From Brucella pseudogrignonensis (GTDB taxonomy: Bacteria > Pseudomonadota > Alphaproteobacteria > Rhizobiales > Rhizobiaceae): a DNA stretch of 64,000 nt. The stretch spans positions 248,001 through 312,000 of the forward strand of contig NZ_JAVLAT010000001.1 in NCBI RefSeq assembly GCF_032190615.1, read 5' to 3'. Below the pieces are notes generated by a model. That model was not told the origin of the DNA, did not search any database, and saw only the letters and a list, made by a program, of their open reading frames with translations. This document shows, in pieces, positions 1 to 8,847 of this stretch (its first letter is position 1; each line of letters starts with the position of its first letter). The translations under genes were made by a program, and so were the position numbers.

Positions 1-1995
1 CAGTGGTCCGAATGGAACGATCGCATCGAGACGGTTACGGAATTCCGGCGTGAACAGCCGGTTGATCGCTTCCATGTCGTCGCCTTCGCGCCGGGTCGAA
101 CCGAAACCAATCGCGGCCTTTGCCATATCGGCAGCACCGGCATTGGTGGTCATGATCAAAATCACGTTGCGGAAATCGATCTTCTTCCCGTTGTGATCGG
201 TAAGCGAGCCATGATCCATAACCTGCAACAGAATGTTGTAGAGGTCTGGATGCGCCTTTTCGATTTCGTCAAGCAACAGCACGCAATGCGGATGCTGATC
301 AACTCCATCGGTCAGAAGGCCACCCTGATCAAAGCCGACATATCCTGGAGGGGCACCGATCAAACGCGATACCGTATGGCGCTCCATGTATTCTGACATA
401 TCGAAACGAAGCAGTTCAACGCCCAGCGAAGAAGCAAGTTGCTTGGCAACTTCCGTTTTACCGACACCTGTTGGGCCGGAGAACAGATAGGAGCCGATTG
501 GCTTGTCTGCTTCACGAAGGCCAGCACGCGCGAGTTTGATTGCAGACGAAAGCGCTTCAATCGCCAAGTCCTGACCATAGACCACACGCTTCAACTCGGC
601 ATCAAGATGTGCAAGCACCTGCTCGTCATCCTTCGAAACCGATTTCGGCGGAATCCGTGCCATGGTGGCGATTGTTGCTTCGATTTCCTTGACGCCAATG
701 GTCTTCTTGCGCTTGTTCTCCGGCAGAAGCATCTGGCTCGCACCAGTTTCATCGATCACATCGATGGCTTTATCAGGCAACTTGCGGTCAGAGATATAGC
801 GTGCGGAAAGCTCTACAGCCGACTTGATGGCATCAACAGTATATTTGACTTTATGGAAGTCTTCAAAATACGGCTTCAGACCCTTCATGATCTCAATCGC
901 ATCCGGGATCGATGGCTCATTGACATCAATCTTCTGGAAACGACGCACCAGAGCGCGGTCCTTCTCGAAGAACTGACGATACTCCTTATAGGTCGTCGAA
1001 CCAATGCAACGGATCGCACCCGAAGAAAGCGCTGGCTTCAACAGGTTCGATGCGTCCATCGCACCGCCCGAAGTGGCACCTGCACCGATGACCGTGTGAA
1101 TTTCATCGATGAACAGAACCGCACCCGGATATTCTTCGAGTTCTTTCACAACCTGTTTCAGGCGCTCTTCAAAATCACCCCGATAACGGGTGCCTGCAAG
1201 CAGTGTACCCATATCGAGCGAAAAGATCGTCGCGTCAGCAAGCGCTTCCGGCACATCGCCTTCCACGATTCGCTTTGCCAAACCTTCAGCAATCGCCGTT
1301 TTACCAACACCCGGATCACCCACATAAAGCGGATTGTTCTTGGAGCGTCGGCAAAGAACCTGAATCGTGCGACTGATCTCAGTGTCGCGTCCGATCAACG
1401 GATCAATACGACCCGCTTTGGCCTTTTCATTCAGATTGACGCAATAAGCAGTCAATGCATCCTGCTTTTTCTTTGCGCCTTCTTCCGGCTCCACGCTGGT
1501 GCGTTCTTCGCTCGCACTTTCAGCACCACGCGGCGTGCGCGGTTCGCTGCCCTGCGTGCGCTTGGAAATGCCATGCGAAATATAGTTCACAGCATCATAA
1601 CGCGTCATCTGCTGCTCTTGCAGGAAGTAGGCAGCATGGCTTTCGCGTTCAGCGAAAATGGCAACCAAAACATTGGCGCCGGTCACTTCTTCTCGATTTG
1701 ACGACTGAACATGAATGACAGCGCGCTGAATCACGCGCTGGAAAGCCGCCGTCGGCTTCGAATCTTCATCATAGCCAGTGACGAGATTGTCCAGTTCACG
1801 GTCAATATAATCGGTAACGATCTTCTTAAGATGCTCAAGATCGACGTTACAGGCGCGCATCACTGCGCCCGCATCCTGATCGTCGATCAGGGCAAGTAAA
1901 AGATGTTCGAGCGTGGCATATTCGTGATGCCGCTCGTTCGCGATGGTAAGCGCCTGATGCAGCGCCCTTTCAAGGCTGGGAGAAAACGATGGCAT
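1..1995 (-). CDS. clpA: ATP-dependent Clp protease ATP-binding subunit ClpA (3' end outside window)
   Basis: AAA+ unfoldase that feeds substrates to the ClpP peptidase in the cytoplasm. About 665 residues are visible. The N-terminal ClpN repeat domain lies at about 1-145, followed by a charged linker. The first AAA module has Walker A GDPGVGKT near residues 226-233 and Walker B VLFIDEIH near 293-300. The second has Walker A GPTGVGKT near 507-514. The reading frame runs off the left edge, so the C-terminus is missing here because of the window, not because of damage. The start ATG has GAGG four bases upstream, and this Shine-Dalgarno overlaps the clpS stop, so translation is probably coupled. 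The order clpS-clpA is the usual adaptor-unfoldase pair. Confidence 0.96.
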   Translation of the reverse strand, partial: MPSFSPSLERALHQALTIANERHHEYATLEHLLLALIDDQDAGAVMRACNVDLEHLKKIVTDYIDRELDNLVTGYDEDSKPTAAFQRVIQRAVIHVQSSNREEVTGANVLVAIFAERESHAAYFLQEQQMTRYDAVNYISHGISKRTQGSEPRTPRGAESASEERTSVEPEEGAKKKQDALTAYCVNLNEKAKAGRIDPLIGRDTEISRTIQVLCRRSKNNPLYVGDPGVGKTAIAEGLAKRIVEGDVPEALADATIFSLDMGTLLAGTRYRGDFEERLKQVVKELEEYPGAVLFIDEIHTVIGAGATSGGAMDASNLLKPALSSGAIRCIGSTTYKEYRQFFEKDRALVRRFQKIDVNEPSIPDAIEIMKGLKPYFEDFHKVKYTVDAIKSAVELSARYISDRKLPDKAIDVIDETGASQMLLPENKRKKTIGVKEIEATIATMARIPPKSVSKDDEQVLAHLDAELKRVVYGQDLAIEALSSAIKLARAGLREADKPIGSYLFSGPTGVGKTEVAKQLASSLGVELLRFDMSEYMERHTVSRLIGAPPGYVGFDQGGLLTDGVDQHPHCVLLLDEIEKAHPDLYNILLQVMDHGSLTDHNGKKIDFRNVILIMTTNAGAADMAKAAIGFGSTRREGDDMEAINRLFTPEFRNRLDAIVPFGPL

Positions 1996-2001
1996 ATGAC
2001 C

Positions 2002-2352
2002 TCACTTTTTCTCCATTACACATTGTAATGGATGCTGGTTTTGGCGGGCAAAATCCATGACCTGACTAACCTTAGTCTCAGCAACTTCGTATGTGAATAC
2101 GCCGCACTCACCGACACCATGATTATGGACATGCAACATGATACGCGTCGCGTCGTCCATGTCTTTTTGGAAAAAACGTTGCAGGACATGAATGACAAAC
2201 TCCATAGGAGTATAGTCATCATTGAGAAGCAAAACGCGATAGAGACTTGGCTTCTTGGTTTTGGTCTGCGTGCGCGTGACCACAACGGTCCCATTATCGG
2301 GTCCGTTCCCGCCATTTGCCTTGCTTTGCATGACTGGATTTAAATGCCGCAT
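2002..2352 (-). CDS. clpS: ATP-dependent Clp protease adaptor protein ClpS
   Basis: Adaptor that binds N-degron substrates and docks on the ClpA N-domain. The conserved core is visible: [12 protein letters not shown], the HVHNHGVG segment and [13 protein letters not shown], ending at [11 protein letters not shown]. The length is 116 aa with the start at MRHLNPVM. An in-frame upstream ATG at 2412 would give 136 aa and another at 2331 would give 109 aa. I prefer 2352 because a weak AGG lies just upstream and the length suits the family. The stop lies 6 bp before clpA, so the two form one transcript. Confidence 0.93.
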   Translation of the reverse strand: MRHLNPVMQSKANGGNGPDNGTVVVTRTQTKTKKPSLYRVLLLNDDYTPMEFVIHVLQRFFQKDMDDATRIMLHVHNHGVGECGVFTYEVAETKVSQVMDFARQNQHPLQCVMEKK

Positions 2353-2727
2353 GTAACCTATCACCCGATGCCCAACTCTATCGCCTGCTTGCCCCTTTAT
2401 GTAGGGCGTCATACGGTGATTTTAAGCCCTTCCTTGCGACTTGCAACCGAGACTTCTTGCAAGTTGGCGCATTGACACATTTATCCGGGTCACTTCGTCG
2501 GAGTAACGAAAATTTGACCCCCCACTTACATGAGGCCTTACTCACAGAATTACGTATTTCTTGCGCACAACTTCACAGCTTGCCCATCAACTTTTTTTTA
2601 GAAATTATGAATAATGCGGTTACCATAAACGGATTGGTAACGCTGATGACATTAAGGTTCCCGAATTAGATTGCTGTGTGCCCTTTGTGCCGCAGCTCAA
2701 AAACCGGGATACAGGCAGGTCATTATC
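2353..2727. other. Divergent intergenic region between clpS and the D,D-carboxypeptidase gene
   Basis: About 375 bases that must hold both divergent promoters. A TTGACA hexamer on the plus strand at 2472-2477 has no convincing -10 partner. A perfect 7-bp inverted repeat (GTTACCA, 9-base loop, TGGTAAC) lies at 2619-2641 in AT-rich DNA. Short reading frames here (for example 2457-2669) have no ribosome binding site and no recognisable product, so I do not call them genes. Confidence 0.5.
2619..2641. promoter_or_regulatory. Inverted repeat, candidate operator upstream of the D,D-carboxypeptidase gene
   Basis: GTTACCA at 2619-2625 and TGGTAAC at 2635-2641 are perfectly complementary arms around a 9-base centre, 87 bp before the proposed GTG start. 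The size and symmetry suit a dimeric helix-turn-helix protein. No T-run follows, so it is not a terminator. The binding protein is unknown. Confidence 0.35.
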
Positions 2728-4140
2728 GTGCGTATAGCATTCAGTAACGTAGCATATGCCTTGAAAAGAGCGGCGCAAGCCACACTTCTTCTAGCTGTTG
2801 TAACAGGCTGCTCTACGGCCTCAACGACCGTTCCAGCTCTAGCCAATGACAGATATGCTGCCATTGTTGTCGATGCCAACACAGGTAAAACGCTGTTTGC
2901 ATCAAACCCGGATGCAAAACGCTACCCTGCGTCGTTAACAAAGATGATGACGATCTATATGCTGCTTGAAGCTATTCAGACCGGTCGCATCAATAAAGAT
3001 ACACGTATTCCAGTCTCAGCCTATGCCGCAGCTCGCCCGCCGACAAAAATAGGCTTCAAAAAAGGCCAGACTATTCGCGTTGAAGATGCAATTCTTGCAA
3101 TGGTGACAAAATCTGCCAATGACGTTGCAGCAGCATCGGGCGAATTCCTCGGCGGCTCAGAAGAGCGTTTTGCCCAGATGATGACTGCAAAAGCCCGTCG
3201 CCTTGGCATGAGCAACACCACATTCCGCAATGCATCCGGTCTACCAAACATGCAGCAGGTCACAACTGCGCGTGACATGGCGATTCTCAGTATCGCCCTT
3301 CGTCAGCATTTCCCACGCGACTTTGCATATTTTTCGCGTAGCAGCTTCGATTATCGCGGTCAGACCATTCGCGGTCACAACCGTCTTCTTGGCCGCATTG
3401 AAGGCGTTGATGGAATCAAGACCGGTTATACCAATGCATCCGGCTATAACCTTGCTTCGTCAGTCAATCTCGATGGACGTCGTATCGTAGCAGTCGTTAT
3501 GGGTGGCAATACTGGCGCGAGCCGCGATGCACACATGGCGCAGCTTATTAAGAAGTACTTGCCAGCAGCAACGCGTGGCCGTGTATCTGAACCGCTTATT
3601 GCAATGCGTAGTGAAGTGCCTCAGGTCGTCGCCTCTGCGGCATTGCCAAAGGCTCGCAACGCGCCAGTTCCGGTTGCTCGTCAAGTTGCTGAGGTTGCGG
3701 ACGTCATCAACAATGAATCGGGCGAAGGCGACGTCGAGCAGCCACAGGTGCTGGCGCTTGCAGCCCCTACCCAGCGCCCGGCAGCAATGGCCGCACAGGC
3801 AGCGGTTCGCCCAACGCCAAAGGCAGTAGTTCCTTCCGCACCAGTGCCACATGAAATTGACCCGGTCACAACAGCATCTGCACCAGCAGCATCTGGTGGC
3901 TGGGCCATTCAGGTCGGATCGCTGCCCAGCGAAGGTCAGGCCCGCGATATGCTGACCAAGGTTTCGTCGTCCGTTGGCGCTCCTCTGCGTTCGGCATCCC
4001 CCTACACCGAGACATTTGTGAAGGGTAACGCGACTTTCTACCGTGCCCGCTTTGTTGGCTTTTCTTCAAAGCAAGCCGCATGGGATGCATGCGCATCACT
4101 GAAAAAGAAGAACTTTGGCTGTTACGCGGTCGCAAACTAA
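2728..4140 (+). CDS. Serine-type D-alanyl-D-alanine carboxypeptidase (PBP5/6 family, S11) with C-terminal SPOR domain
   Basis: Trims the terminal D-Ala of peptidoglycan stem peptides in the periplasm. With the GTG start at 2728 the protein is 470 aa. A basic N-terminus and hydrophobic export segment end near residue 40 (ALAN). The three penicillin-binding motifs are present: SLTK at 69-72, SAN at 129-131 and KTG at 231-233. A Pro/Ala-rich linker of about 90 residues leads to a SPOR domain (about 390-470, GGWAIQVGSLPSEGQA to the end), which binds denuded glycan at the division site. I chose GTG 2728 over TTG 2671 because AGGCAGG lies about ten bases upstream and it puts the signal segment at the N-terminus. 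The hydrophobic segment contains TGCS, so lipidation is possible but not obvious. Confidence 0.92.
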   Translation: MRIAFSNVAYALKRAAQATLLLAVVTGCSTASTTVPALANDRYAAIVVDANTGKTLFASNPDAKRYPASLTKMMTIYMLLEAIQTGRINKDTRIPVSAYAAARPPTKIGFKKGQTIRVEDAILAMVTKSANDVAAASGEFLGGSEERFAQMMTAKARRLGMSNTTFRNASGLPNMQQVTTARDMAILSIALRQHFPRDFAYFSRSSFDYRGQTIRGHNRLLGRIEGVDGIKTGYTNASGYNLASSVNLDGRRIVAVVMGGNTGASRDAHMAQLIKKYLPAATRGRVSEPLIAMRSEVPQVVASAALPKARNAPVPVARQVAEVADVINNESGEGDVEQPQVLALAAPTQRPAAMAAQAAVRPTPKAVVPSAPVPHEIDPVTTASAPAASGGWAIQVGSLPSEGQARDMLTKVSSSVGAPLRSASPYTETFVKGNATFYRARFVGFSSKQAAWDACASLKKKNFGCYAVAN

Positions 4141-4145
4141 TGAAC

Positions 4146-4167
4146 GCGGGAGAGTTCGCTCTCCCGC
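4146..4167 (+). terminator. UUCG-capped hairpin after the D,D-carboxypeptidase gene
   Basis: GCGGGAGAG (4146-4154), loop TTCG, CTCTCCCGC (4159-4167): a perfect 9-bp stem five bases after the stop codon. The downstream bases (ATAGCTTTA) are only weakly T-rich, so this may be a weak terminator or a 3'-end stabilising hairpin. Confidence 0.55.
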
Positions 4168-4210
4168 ATAGCTTTAAACCCGAAATTTGTATTGCGTAGA
4201 GGGTTTCGAG

Positions 4211-4507
4211 ATGTCGAATATGAACGAGACACTGACACAACATGCTTTGGCACCCAACCTGTGGACAGATGAGGCACACCGCCCGTCGGCACTCGGATCG
4301 CTGTTTTCAGTGCAAGCCTTGAAGCAAGCTGCACTTCGTATTGCCGACGTGCGCCACGGCAAGGCGTTTCATACGCGTGATCTGGTGGGCGTGCTGGTTA
4401 GCCACGCTGCCCGCAACCGCCGCATGGTTAAGCCACGCACGATGATGCGTATGACCTTACCCGTGACGGCTGATAAGGTGGCGGTTCGCCTCATAATCGA
4501 AAATTGA
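4211..4507 (+). CDS. Conserved hypothetical protein (98 aa, basic)
   Basis: I do not recognise a family with certainty. The ATG at 4211 is preferred over one at 4187 because AGAGGG lies seven bases upstream. The product is soluble, with no signal peptide or membrane segment. Its C-terminal half is rich in Arg, Met and Val, from the SHAARNRRMVKPRTMMR region to the end. It sits between the carboxypeptidase hairpin and a strong bidirectional terminator, so it is probably a single-gene unit. Ordinary codon use and a clear ribosome binding site support it as a gene. The function is unknown. Confidence 0.7.
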   Translation: MSNMNETLTQHALAPNLWTDEAHRPSALGSLFSVQALKQAALRIADVRHGKAFHTRDLVGVLVSHAARNRRMVKPRTMMRMTLPVTADKVAVRLIIEN

Positions 4508-4524
4508 TTTTAAAATTTTTCATC

Positions 4525-4556
4525 AAAAAAGCCTGCCAGTTCGGCAGGCTTTTTTA
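4525..4556. terminator. Bidirectional Rho-independent terminator
   Basis: GCCTGCC (4531-4537), loop AGTTC, GGCAGGC (4543-4549), flanked by six A on the left and six T on the right. It can stop the 4211-4507 gene from the left and the DUF1489/sdaA unit from the right. Confidence 0.88.
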
Positions 4557-4561
4557 TTTGG

Positions 4562-4999
4562 TCAGAGCAAACCCAAGGCCGCTAGTTCTTGTCGCAATTC
4601 GGATGGCAAAGCGGCTCTTCCCGACTTGCCTGACGCCTCATCAAGCGGAACTTCATTGTCATTGAGATAGCGCCAGCCCTGAAAAGCGCGGCGCGGCTGC
4701 CAATCCGTCGGATGGATTTTAGGTTCCAGCACCAAATGACAGCGATTGATGCCCTGCTCATCCGTAAACGGTCGTATATCCAGAAGACGCTGGCGGCATT
4801 GCACATTGCCTTTGATAACCCAATAGAGCGAACCGCCGTCGAGCAACTCTTCAGCGCGCTTGGGAACCATGCGTGTTGTGTGAAACTGTTCCGGGACCAG
4901 CCCAGCAGCACGCTGCTCCGCGAGCCGGAAATCGATCCAGGCTGCGAGATCTTCGATACTGTCGCAACCGACGCAAAGTTTTACGAGATTGAGTGCCAT
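4562..4999 (-). CDS. DUF1489 family protein
   Basis: A 145-aa cytoplasmic protein whose pattern I recognise as DUF1489, a family common in Hyphomicrobiales and of unknown function. Its opening NLVKLCVGCDSIEDL and central TTRMVPKRAEELLDGGSLYWVIKG are typical of the family, as is the predicted mixed alpha/beta fold with no signal peptide. The stop lies against the bidirectional terminator. The gene is 53 bp downstream of sdaA on the same strand, so the two may be co-transcribed. Confidence 0.85.
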   Translation of the reverse strand: MALNLVKLCVGCDSIEDLAAWIDFRLAEQRAAGLVPEQFHTTRMVPKRAEELLDGGSLYWVIKGNVQCRQRLLDIRPFTDEQGINRCHLVLEPKIHPTDWQPRRAFQGWRYLNDNEVPLDEASGKSGRAALPSELRQELAALGLL

Positions 5000-5052
5000 G
5001 GCGATGATTTAGCCAAGCAGAATGCAGTCTTCAAGTCATAAGAATTTTATCT

Positions 5053-6456
5053 TCAGCAGGCGACCACATTCACGGCCAAGCCACCCTGACTGGTTTCCTT
5101 ATAACGCTCGCTCATATCGTGTCCGGTCTGGCGCATGGTTTCGATACAGGCGTCGAGCGGCACGAAATGTTGCCCATCGCCCTTTACGGCAAGCGAGGCA
5201 GCGGTGACGGCCTTCACGGCGCCTAGCGCATTGCGTTCAATACATGGCACCTGCACAAGACCGGCAACCGGATCACATGTCATGCCAAGATGATGCTCTA
5301 GGGCAATTTCGGCTGCATTCTCGATCTGCTCAGGTGTGCCGCCCATGACAGCAGCGAGACCCGCAGCAGCCATAGCAGAAGCCGAGCCGACCTCACCCTG
5401 ACAACCAACTTCCGCACCCGAAATTGAGGCATTGTGTTTGATCACGCCACCAATCGCAGCAGAGGTGAGCAGAAAATCGCGAATACCCTTCGCGTCTGCA
5501 TCATCATGGAAATGCAGATAATACCGCAAAACCGCAGGCACGACGCCAGCAGCGCCATTGGTTGGTGCCGTAACAACGCGCCCGCCCGAAGCGTTCTCTT
5601 CATTGACCGCCATTGCATAGACAGAGAGCCAGTCATTGGCGAGAAGCGGGTTAAGCTTGTTATTACGCCAATCGTCTTCAAGTCGCTCAAAAAGCTGGCG
5701 CGCCCGACGACGCACTTTCAGGCCACCCGGCATAATACCATCGCGGCTCAAACCGCGGTCGATACAGCCCCGCATAGCCCCCCAGATGCGATCCAGACCT
5801 TCATCAAGATCAAAGCACGACATATGGCATTCTTCGTTTGCGCGTTTCATATCAGCAATCGAGAGGCCGCTTTTTCGCGCCATTGTCAGCATTTCGGCAG
5901 CATTGTTAAACGGATAAGGTACATCAGCCTTTTCCTCACGCTTGCCGCCGCTGGTCTGCACGCGGCTTAGTTCTTCAGCAGTGACGACGAAGCCGCCGCC
6001 AATTGAGAAATAAACACGACGCAGCAACAGCCGATCACTTTTATCGTAAGCTTCAAACGCCATACCATTGGCGTGGCCGGGCAATGGCGTCTTGCGATCC
6101 AGAACCAGATCGGTTTTTGGATCAAACTGATAGGCAGGATGGCCAGCGGGCTGCACCGTTCTTGCGCGAGAAACCTTTTCGACTTCAGAATCCATGATAT
6201 CAGGATCAATCGAATCAGGTGTGAAGCCGCAAAGGCCAAGAATCACTGCGCGATCTGTGGCGTGCCCAACACCGGTATAGGCCAGCGAGCCGTGAAGGCT
6301 TGCTTTCAATCGATAAACTTTAGCATTGGCAGGCTTTGGCCAATCACCACCAATAAGCTCCTTGAGGAACATATGCGCGGCAGTCATCGGGCCCATCGTG
6401 TGTGAACTCGAAGGACCAATGCCAATTTTATACAGATCGAATACCGACAGAAACAT
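5053..6456 (-). CDS. sdaA: L-serine ammonia-lyase (single-chain, iron-sulfur dependent)
   Basis: Deaminates L-serine to pyruvate and ammonia. The 467-aa chain has the N-terminal beta domain ([18 protein letters not shown] near residues 5-22) and the C-terminal alpha domain. The alpha domain carries cysteines of the [4Fe-4S] site within [31 protein letters not shown] and the C-terminal region. The start ATG at 6456 has GGATAGG upstream. An in-frame alternative at 6471 adds five residues without a better ribosome binding site. The enzyme feeds carbon from serine into central metabolism. Confidence 0.95.
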   Translation of the reverse strand: MFLSVFDLYKIGIGPSSSHTMGPMTAAHMFLKELIGGDWPKPANAKVYRLKASLHGSLAYTGVGHATDRAVILGLCGFTPDSIDPDIMDSEVEKVSRARTVQPAGHPAYQFDPKTDLVLDRKTPLPGHANGMAFEAYDKSDRLLLRRVYFSIGGGFVVTAEELSRVQTSGGKREEKADVPYPFNNAAEMLTMARKSGLSIADMKRANEECHMSCFDLDEGLDRIWGAMRGCIDRGLSRDGIMPGGLKVRRRARQLFERLEDDWRNNKLNPLLANDWLSVYAMAVNEENASGGRVVTAPTNGAAGVVPAVLRYYLHFHDDADAKGIRDFLLTSAAIGGVIKHNASISGAEVGCQGEVGSASAMAAAGLAAVMGGTPEQIENAAEIALEHHLGMTCDPVAGLVQVPCIERNALGAVKAVTAASLAVKGDGQHFVPLDACIETMRQTGHDMSERYKETSQGGLAVNVVAC

Positions 6457-6949
6457 TCTACACCTATCCAACCCAAATCGGGCTGTGCAACTTCATATGC
6501 CAACCACGCAAAGCAGGCAGCAAAATGATATTACACCATTATAGATAGTTTAAGTGCCGAACAACGCAAACAGATTGCCGAAATGCGGCATCAAGTTTCC
6601 GCTTTACGCATCCCTTTCGGCATCAGACCGAGAAGAGATAAGCCATAAGAATGATTGTAGCGAGGCCAACGACTGCCCAGAGCGTAACGCCCCAGCAGGA
6701 TTTTGGAACGGTTTCGTCCATGGAGATTTTTTTACAACCTTGTTGTGCAACTCTTATAAACAGCGTCCTTCACAACGCTGTTAACTGAGATATAGCCCTG
6801 ACACATATTAAACGCAACTGTGAAAAATGGCAGAAATACGGCGCGTAAATCCACCCCATCGCAGCACGTTTCAAAAATCTATTTAGTATCAAAACGTTAA
6901 TAAGGCGTATGTTTAACAAAAGCTTTAAAGTCACGGCAGAATTGGGGCA
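6457..6949. other. Intergenic region upstream of sdaA
   Basis: Nearly 500 bases, AT-rich towards 6720-6940, between sdaA and the DUF218 gene, both on the minus strand. It should hold the sdaA promoter. Apart from a 32-codon candidate gene at 6623-6721 on the minus strand I see no credible coding sequence. A plus-strand frame at 6554-6784 has no ribosome binding site and an amino-acid mix unlike a real protein. Confidence 0.5.
6623..6721 (-). CDS. Candidate 32-aa single-span membrane micro-protein
   Basis: The reading frame starts at ATG 6721 with MDETVPKSCWG and continues into about 20 hydrophobic residues (VTLWAVVGLATIILMAYLF), ending SV and TGA at 6623-6625. A short acidic head followed by one transmembrane helix is the usual form of bacterial membrane micro-proteins. 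The upstream bases (AAAAAATCTCC) hold no clear Shine-Dalgarno, which lowers confidence. It lies in the leader side of sdaA, on the same strand. I do not recognise a family. Confidence 0.4.
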   Translation of the reverse strand: MDETVPKSCWGVTLWAVVGLATIILMAYLFSV

Positions 6950-7756
6950 TCAGGGTTGTGGAAGGAGCATATCTGTCTTGCCGGTCAGCCAGTAAGCGGT
7001 AAGGCCAACCCATTCCCGCATGGCGACGCTAAAGCGTGACAGGCCTTCATTGGGCGATTCAAAATAAAGTGAGAAACTCTGTTTTGCTGGCGTTTTATAA
7101 TCTACTGGCCAAGCAACCACATCAAAACCCGCTTTACGGAAACAGCCGATTGAGCGCGGCATATGATAGGCGGATGTGACAAGCAGCCATGTCTCACCCG
7201 GTTTCGGTTGAGCCAGTTCTTTCGAAAATTCAGCATTTTCAACGGTGTTGCGCGACTTATTCTCAAAAATGAACCGATCACCCGAAAAGCCGAGATCAGC
7301 GAGCATCATGCGTGTGCTCTCAGCTTCGGATATAGCTTCTTCAAAAAAAGCACCATCACCGCCGGATACAATCACTTTTGCGTCTGGGTAAAGCTTAGCA
7401 AGCCGCATGGTTTCAAAGATACGATCTGCGGCGCTGTTTAGCTCAAAGCCTGGTCTCCCCGCATTAATATCGCCATTCATATAGCCGCCCAACACCACAA
7501 TACCATCGACATGGGACGGCAATTCTGCCTGTTTCGGAAAGCGATCCTCCAGCGGCACCAGAAGCAAGCTTCCAAGTGTTGTATAAGCACTGAAAAACAG
7601 AACAATCGCGGCGCTTATCATCGCGGCAAGACCAAGCTTTCTGAAACCAGTCCATACCAATATCAGTGCGAGTAGCAGAAATACAAAGATGATCGTCAGT
7701 GGCTGAAAAAACAGCCAGAAAAGTTTTGAAACACTAAAAAACAAACTGATCTCCAA
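6950..7756 (-). CDS. DUF218 (YdcF/ElyC-like) membrane protein
   Basis: A 268-aa protein with two N-terminal membrane helices (about residues 10-35 and 40-62). A DUF218 domain follows, seen as DGIVVLGGYM near 83-92, a KVIVSGGDGAFFEE segment near 127-140, NTVENAEFSKEL and WLLVTSAYHMPRS. This layout matches ElyC of E. coli, linked by published work to envelope integrity and lipid-carrier metabolism. The exact reaction here is unknown. The gene is divergent from the acyltransferase-like gene at 7874. Confidence 0.87.
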   Translation of the reverse strand: MEISLFFSVSKLFWLFFQPLTIIFVFLLLALILVWTGFRKLGLAAMISAAIVLFFSAYTTLGSLLLVPLEDRFPKQAELPSHVDGIVVLGGYMNGDINAGRPGFELNSAADRIFETMRLAKLYPDAKVIVSGGDGAFFEEAISEAESTRMMLADLGFSGDRFIFENKSRNTVENAEFSKELAQPKPGETWLLVTSAYHMPRSIGCFRKAGFDVVAWPVDYKTPAKQSFSLYFESPNEGLSRFSVAMREWVGLTAYWLTGKTDMLLPQP

Positions 7757-7873
7757 GAAGCGCTGCTGATTTCACACAGACCGGACGAATCCGGTTCTGT
7801 GACATACTATAGCCATGCAATGGCATGTGATAAGAATCTTCGCGACTCTCACTGTCAAAGCCTAGGACGCATT

Positions 7874-8845
7874 ATGCAGACTAACGCCGAAATTAATCTG
7901 ACCCCACCAAGCCGCCCGCGTCTCGAAAGAATTGACATAGCGCGCGGTTTGGCGTTGGTCGCCATGGCAATTTATCATTTTGGCTGGGATCTCGAGTTTT
8001 TTGGCTACATGGCAGCGGGAACAACCGGCCACGGCGGCTGGAAACTCTTCGCGCGCTGCATCGCGTCGAGCTTCCTGTTTCTGGTCGGTTTCAGTTTGGT
8101 TCTGGCGCATGGCCGCGCTATTCGCTGGAATGCGGTGGGAAAACGCTTTCTACAGATAGCCGCTGCCGCCGCTGCGATTTCCGCCGTCACCTATTACATG
8201 TCGCCGGATAACTTCATTTTCTTTGGTATTCTGCACCAAATCGCGCTGGCGAGTTTGCTCGGCCTTTTATTCCTACGCGTCCCGCCAGTGATCACGCTGA
8301 TCGTGGCGGCATTCGTCATCACCGCACCGCTTTATGCACAGGCCGATATTTTCAATCAGATGTGGCTCGCCTGGGTTGGGCTTTCAACAATCCCGCCGCG
8401 CTCCAATGATTATGTTCCATTGTTTCCGTGGTTTGGCGCAGTGCTCATTGGCATTGCAACAGCCCGTATCTTTGAGCGATTCAACTGGATGCCAATACTT
8501 GCAGGCGGCATTCAACCGCGTCTACTGCAAAAGCCATTAACCTTCATTGGACGCCGTAGTCTGGCATTCTATCTGATCCACCAGCCTGTGTTGATTGCGC
8601 TTGTTTATTGCTTTGCACAAATCTCGCCGCCCGACCAGCGCCCCGTCTTTACACAATCGTGCGTCGCATCATGCCTGCCAAGCGGCAGCGAGACGCTGTG
8701 CCAGGCATTCTGCGGCTGCGTGGTCAGTGAGCTTGATAAAGCCAAACTGTTTGATGATGTCTTTAGCGGCAAGGCTGATCAGAACAACAACAGTACGGTT
8801 CAGCAGATCGCGCAGATGTGCTCACCCGTACCGGATAATCAATAA
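7874..8845 (+). CDS. DUF1624 / heparan-alpha-glucosaminide N-acetyltransferase-like membrane protein with Cys-rich C-terminus
   Basis: A 323-aa integral membrane protein. Its start, RLERIDIARGLALVAMAIYHFGWDL, and later segments FFGILHQIAL and LAFYLIHQPVLIALV are typical of the HGSNAT/DUF1624 acyltransferase-like family, with about seven or eight hydrophobic helices. ATG 7874 is chosen because TAGGA lies eight bases upstream. After the last helix comes a soluble tail of about 70 residues with seven cysteines (the SCVASCLPSG and LCQAFCGC segments, and one near the end). I do not associate that tail with the core family. The acceptor and acyl donor are unknown. Confidence 0.8.
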   Translation: MQTNAEINLTPPSRPRLERIDIARGLALVAMAIYHFGWDLEFFGYMAAGTTGHGGWKLFARCIASSFLFLVGFSLVLAHGRAIRWNAVGKRFLQIAAAAAAISAVTYYMSPDNFIFFGILHQIALASLLGLLFLRVPPVITLIVAAFVITAPLYAQADIFNQMWLAWVGLSTIPPRSNDYVPLFPWFGAVLIGIATARIFERFNWMPILAGGIQPRLLQKPLTFIGRRSLAFYLIHQPVLIALVYCFAQISPPDQRPVFTQSCVASCLPSGSETLCQAFCGCVVSELDKAKLFDDVFSGKADQNNNSTVQQIAQMCSPVPDNQ

Positions 8846-8847
8846 AA

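Noticed and set aside
439..1701. Long plus-strand open frame of 420 codons
   Set aside because: It is antisense to clpA, whose frame shows all ClpA motifs. The antisense translation has no family pattern and is rich in Arg, Phe and His as expected for a shadow frame.
2457..2669. 70-codon plus-strand frame between clpS and the carboxypeptidase gene
   Set aside because: Starts without a ribosome binding site and covers an operator-like dyad and AT-rich promoter DNA.
6554..6784. Plus-strand 76-codon frame upstream of sdaA
   Set aside because: No ribosome binding site, unlikely composition and no recognisable fold. The minus-strand 32-codon frame in the same stretch is a better candidate.
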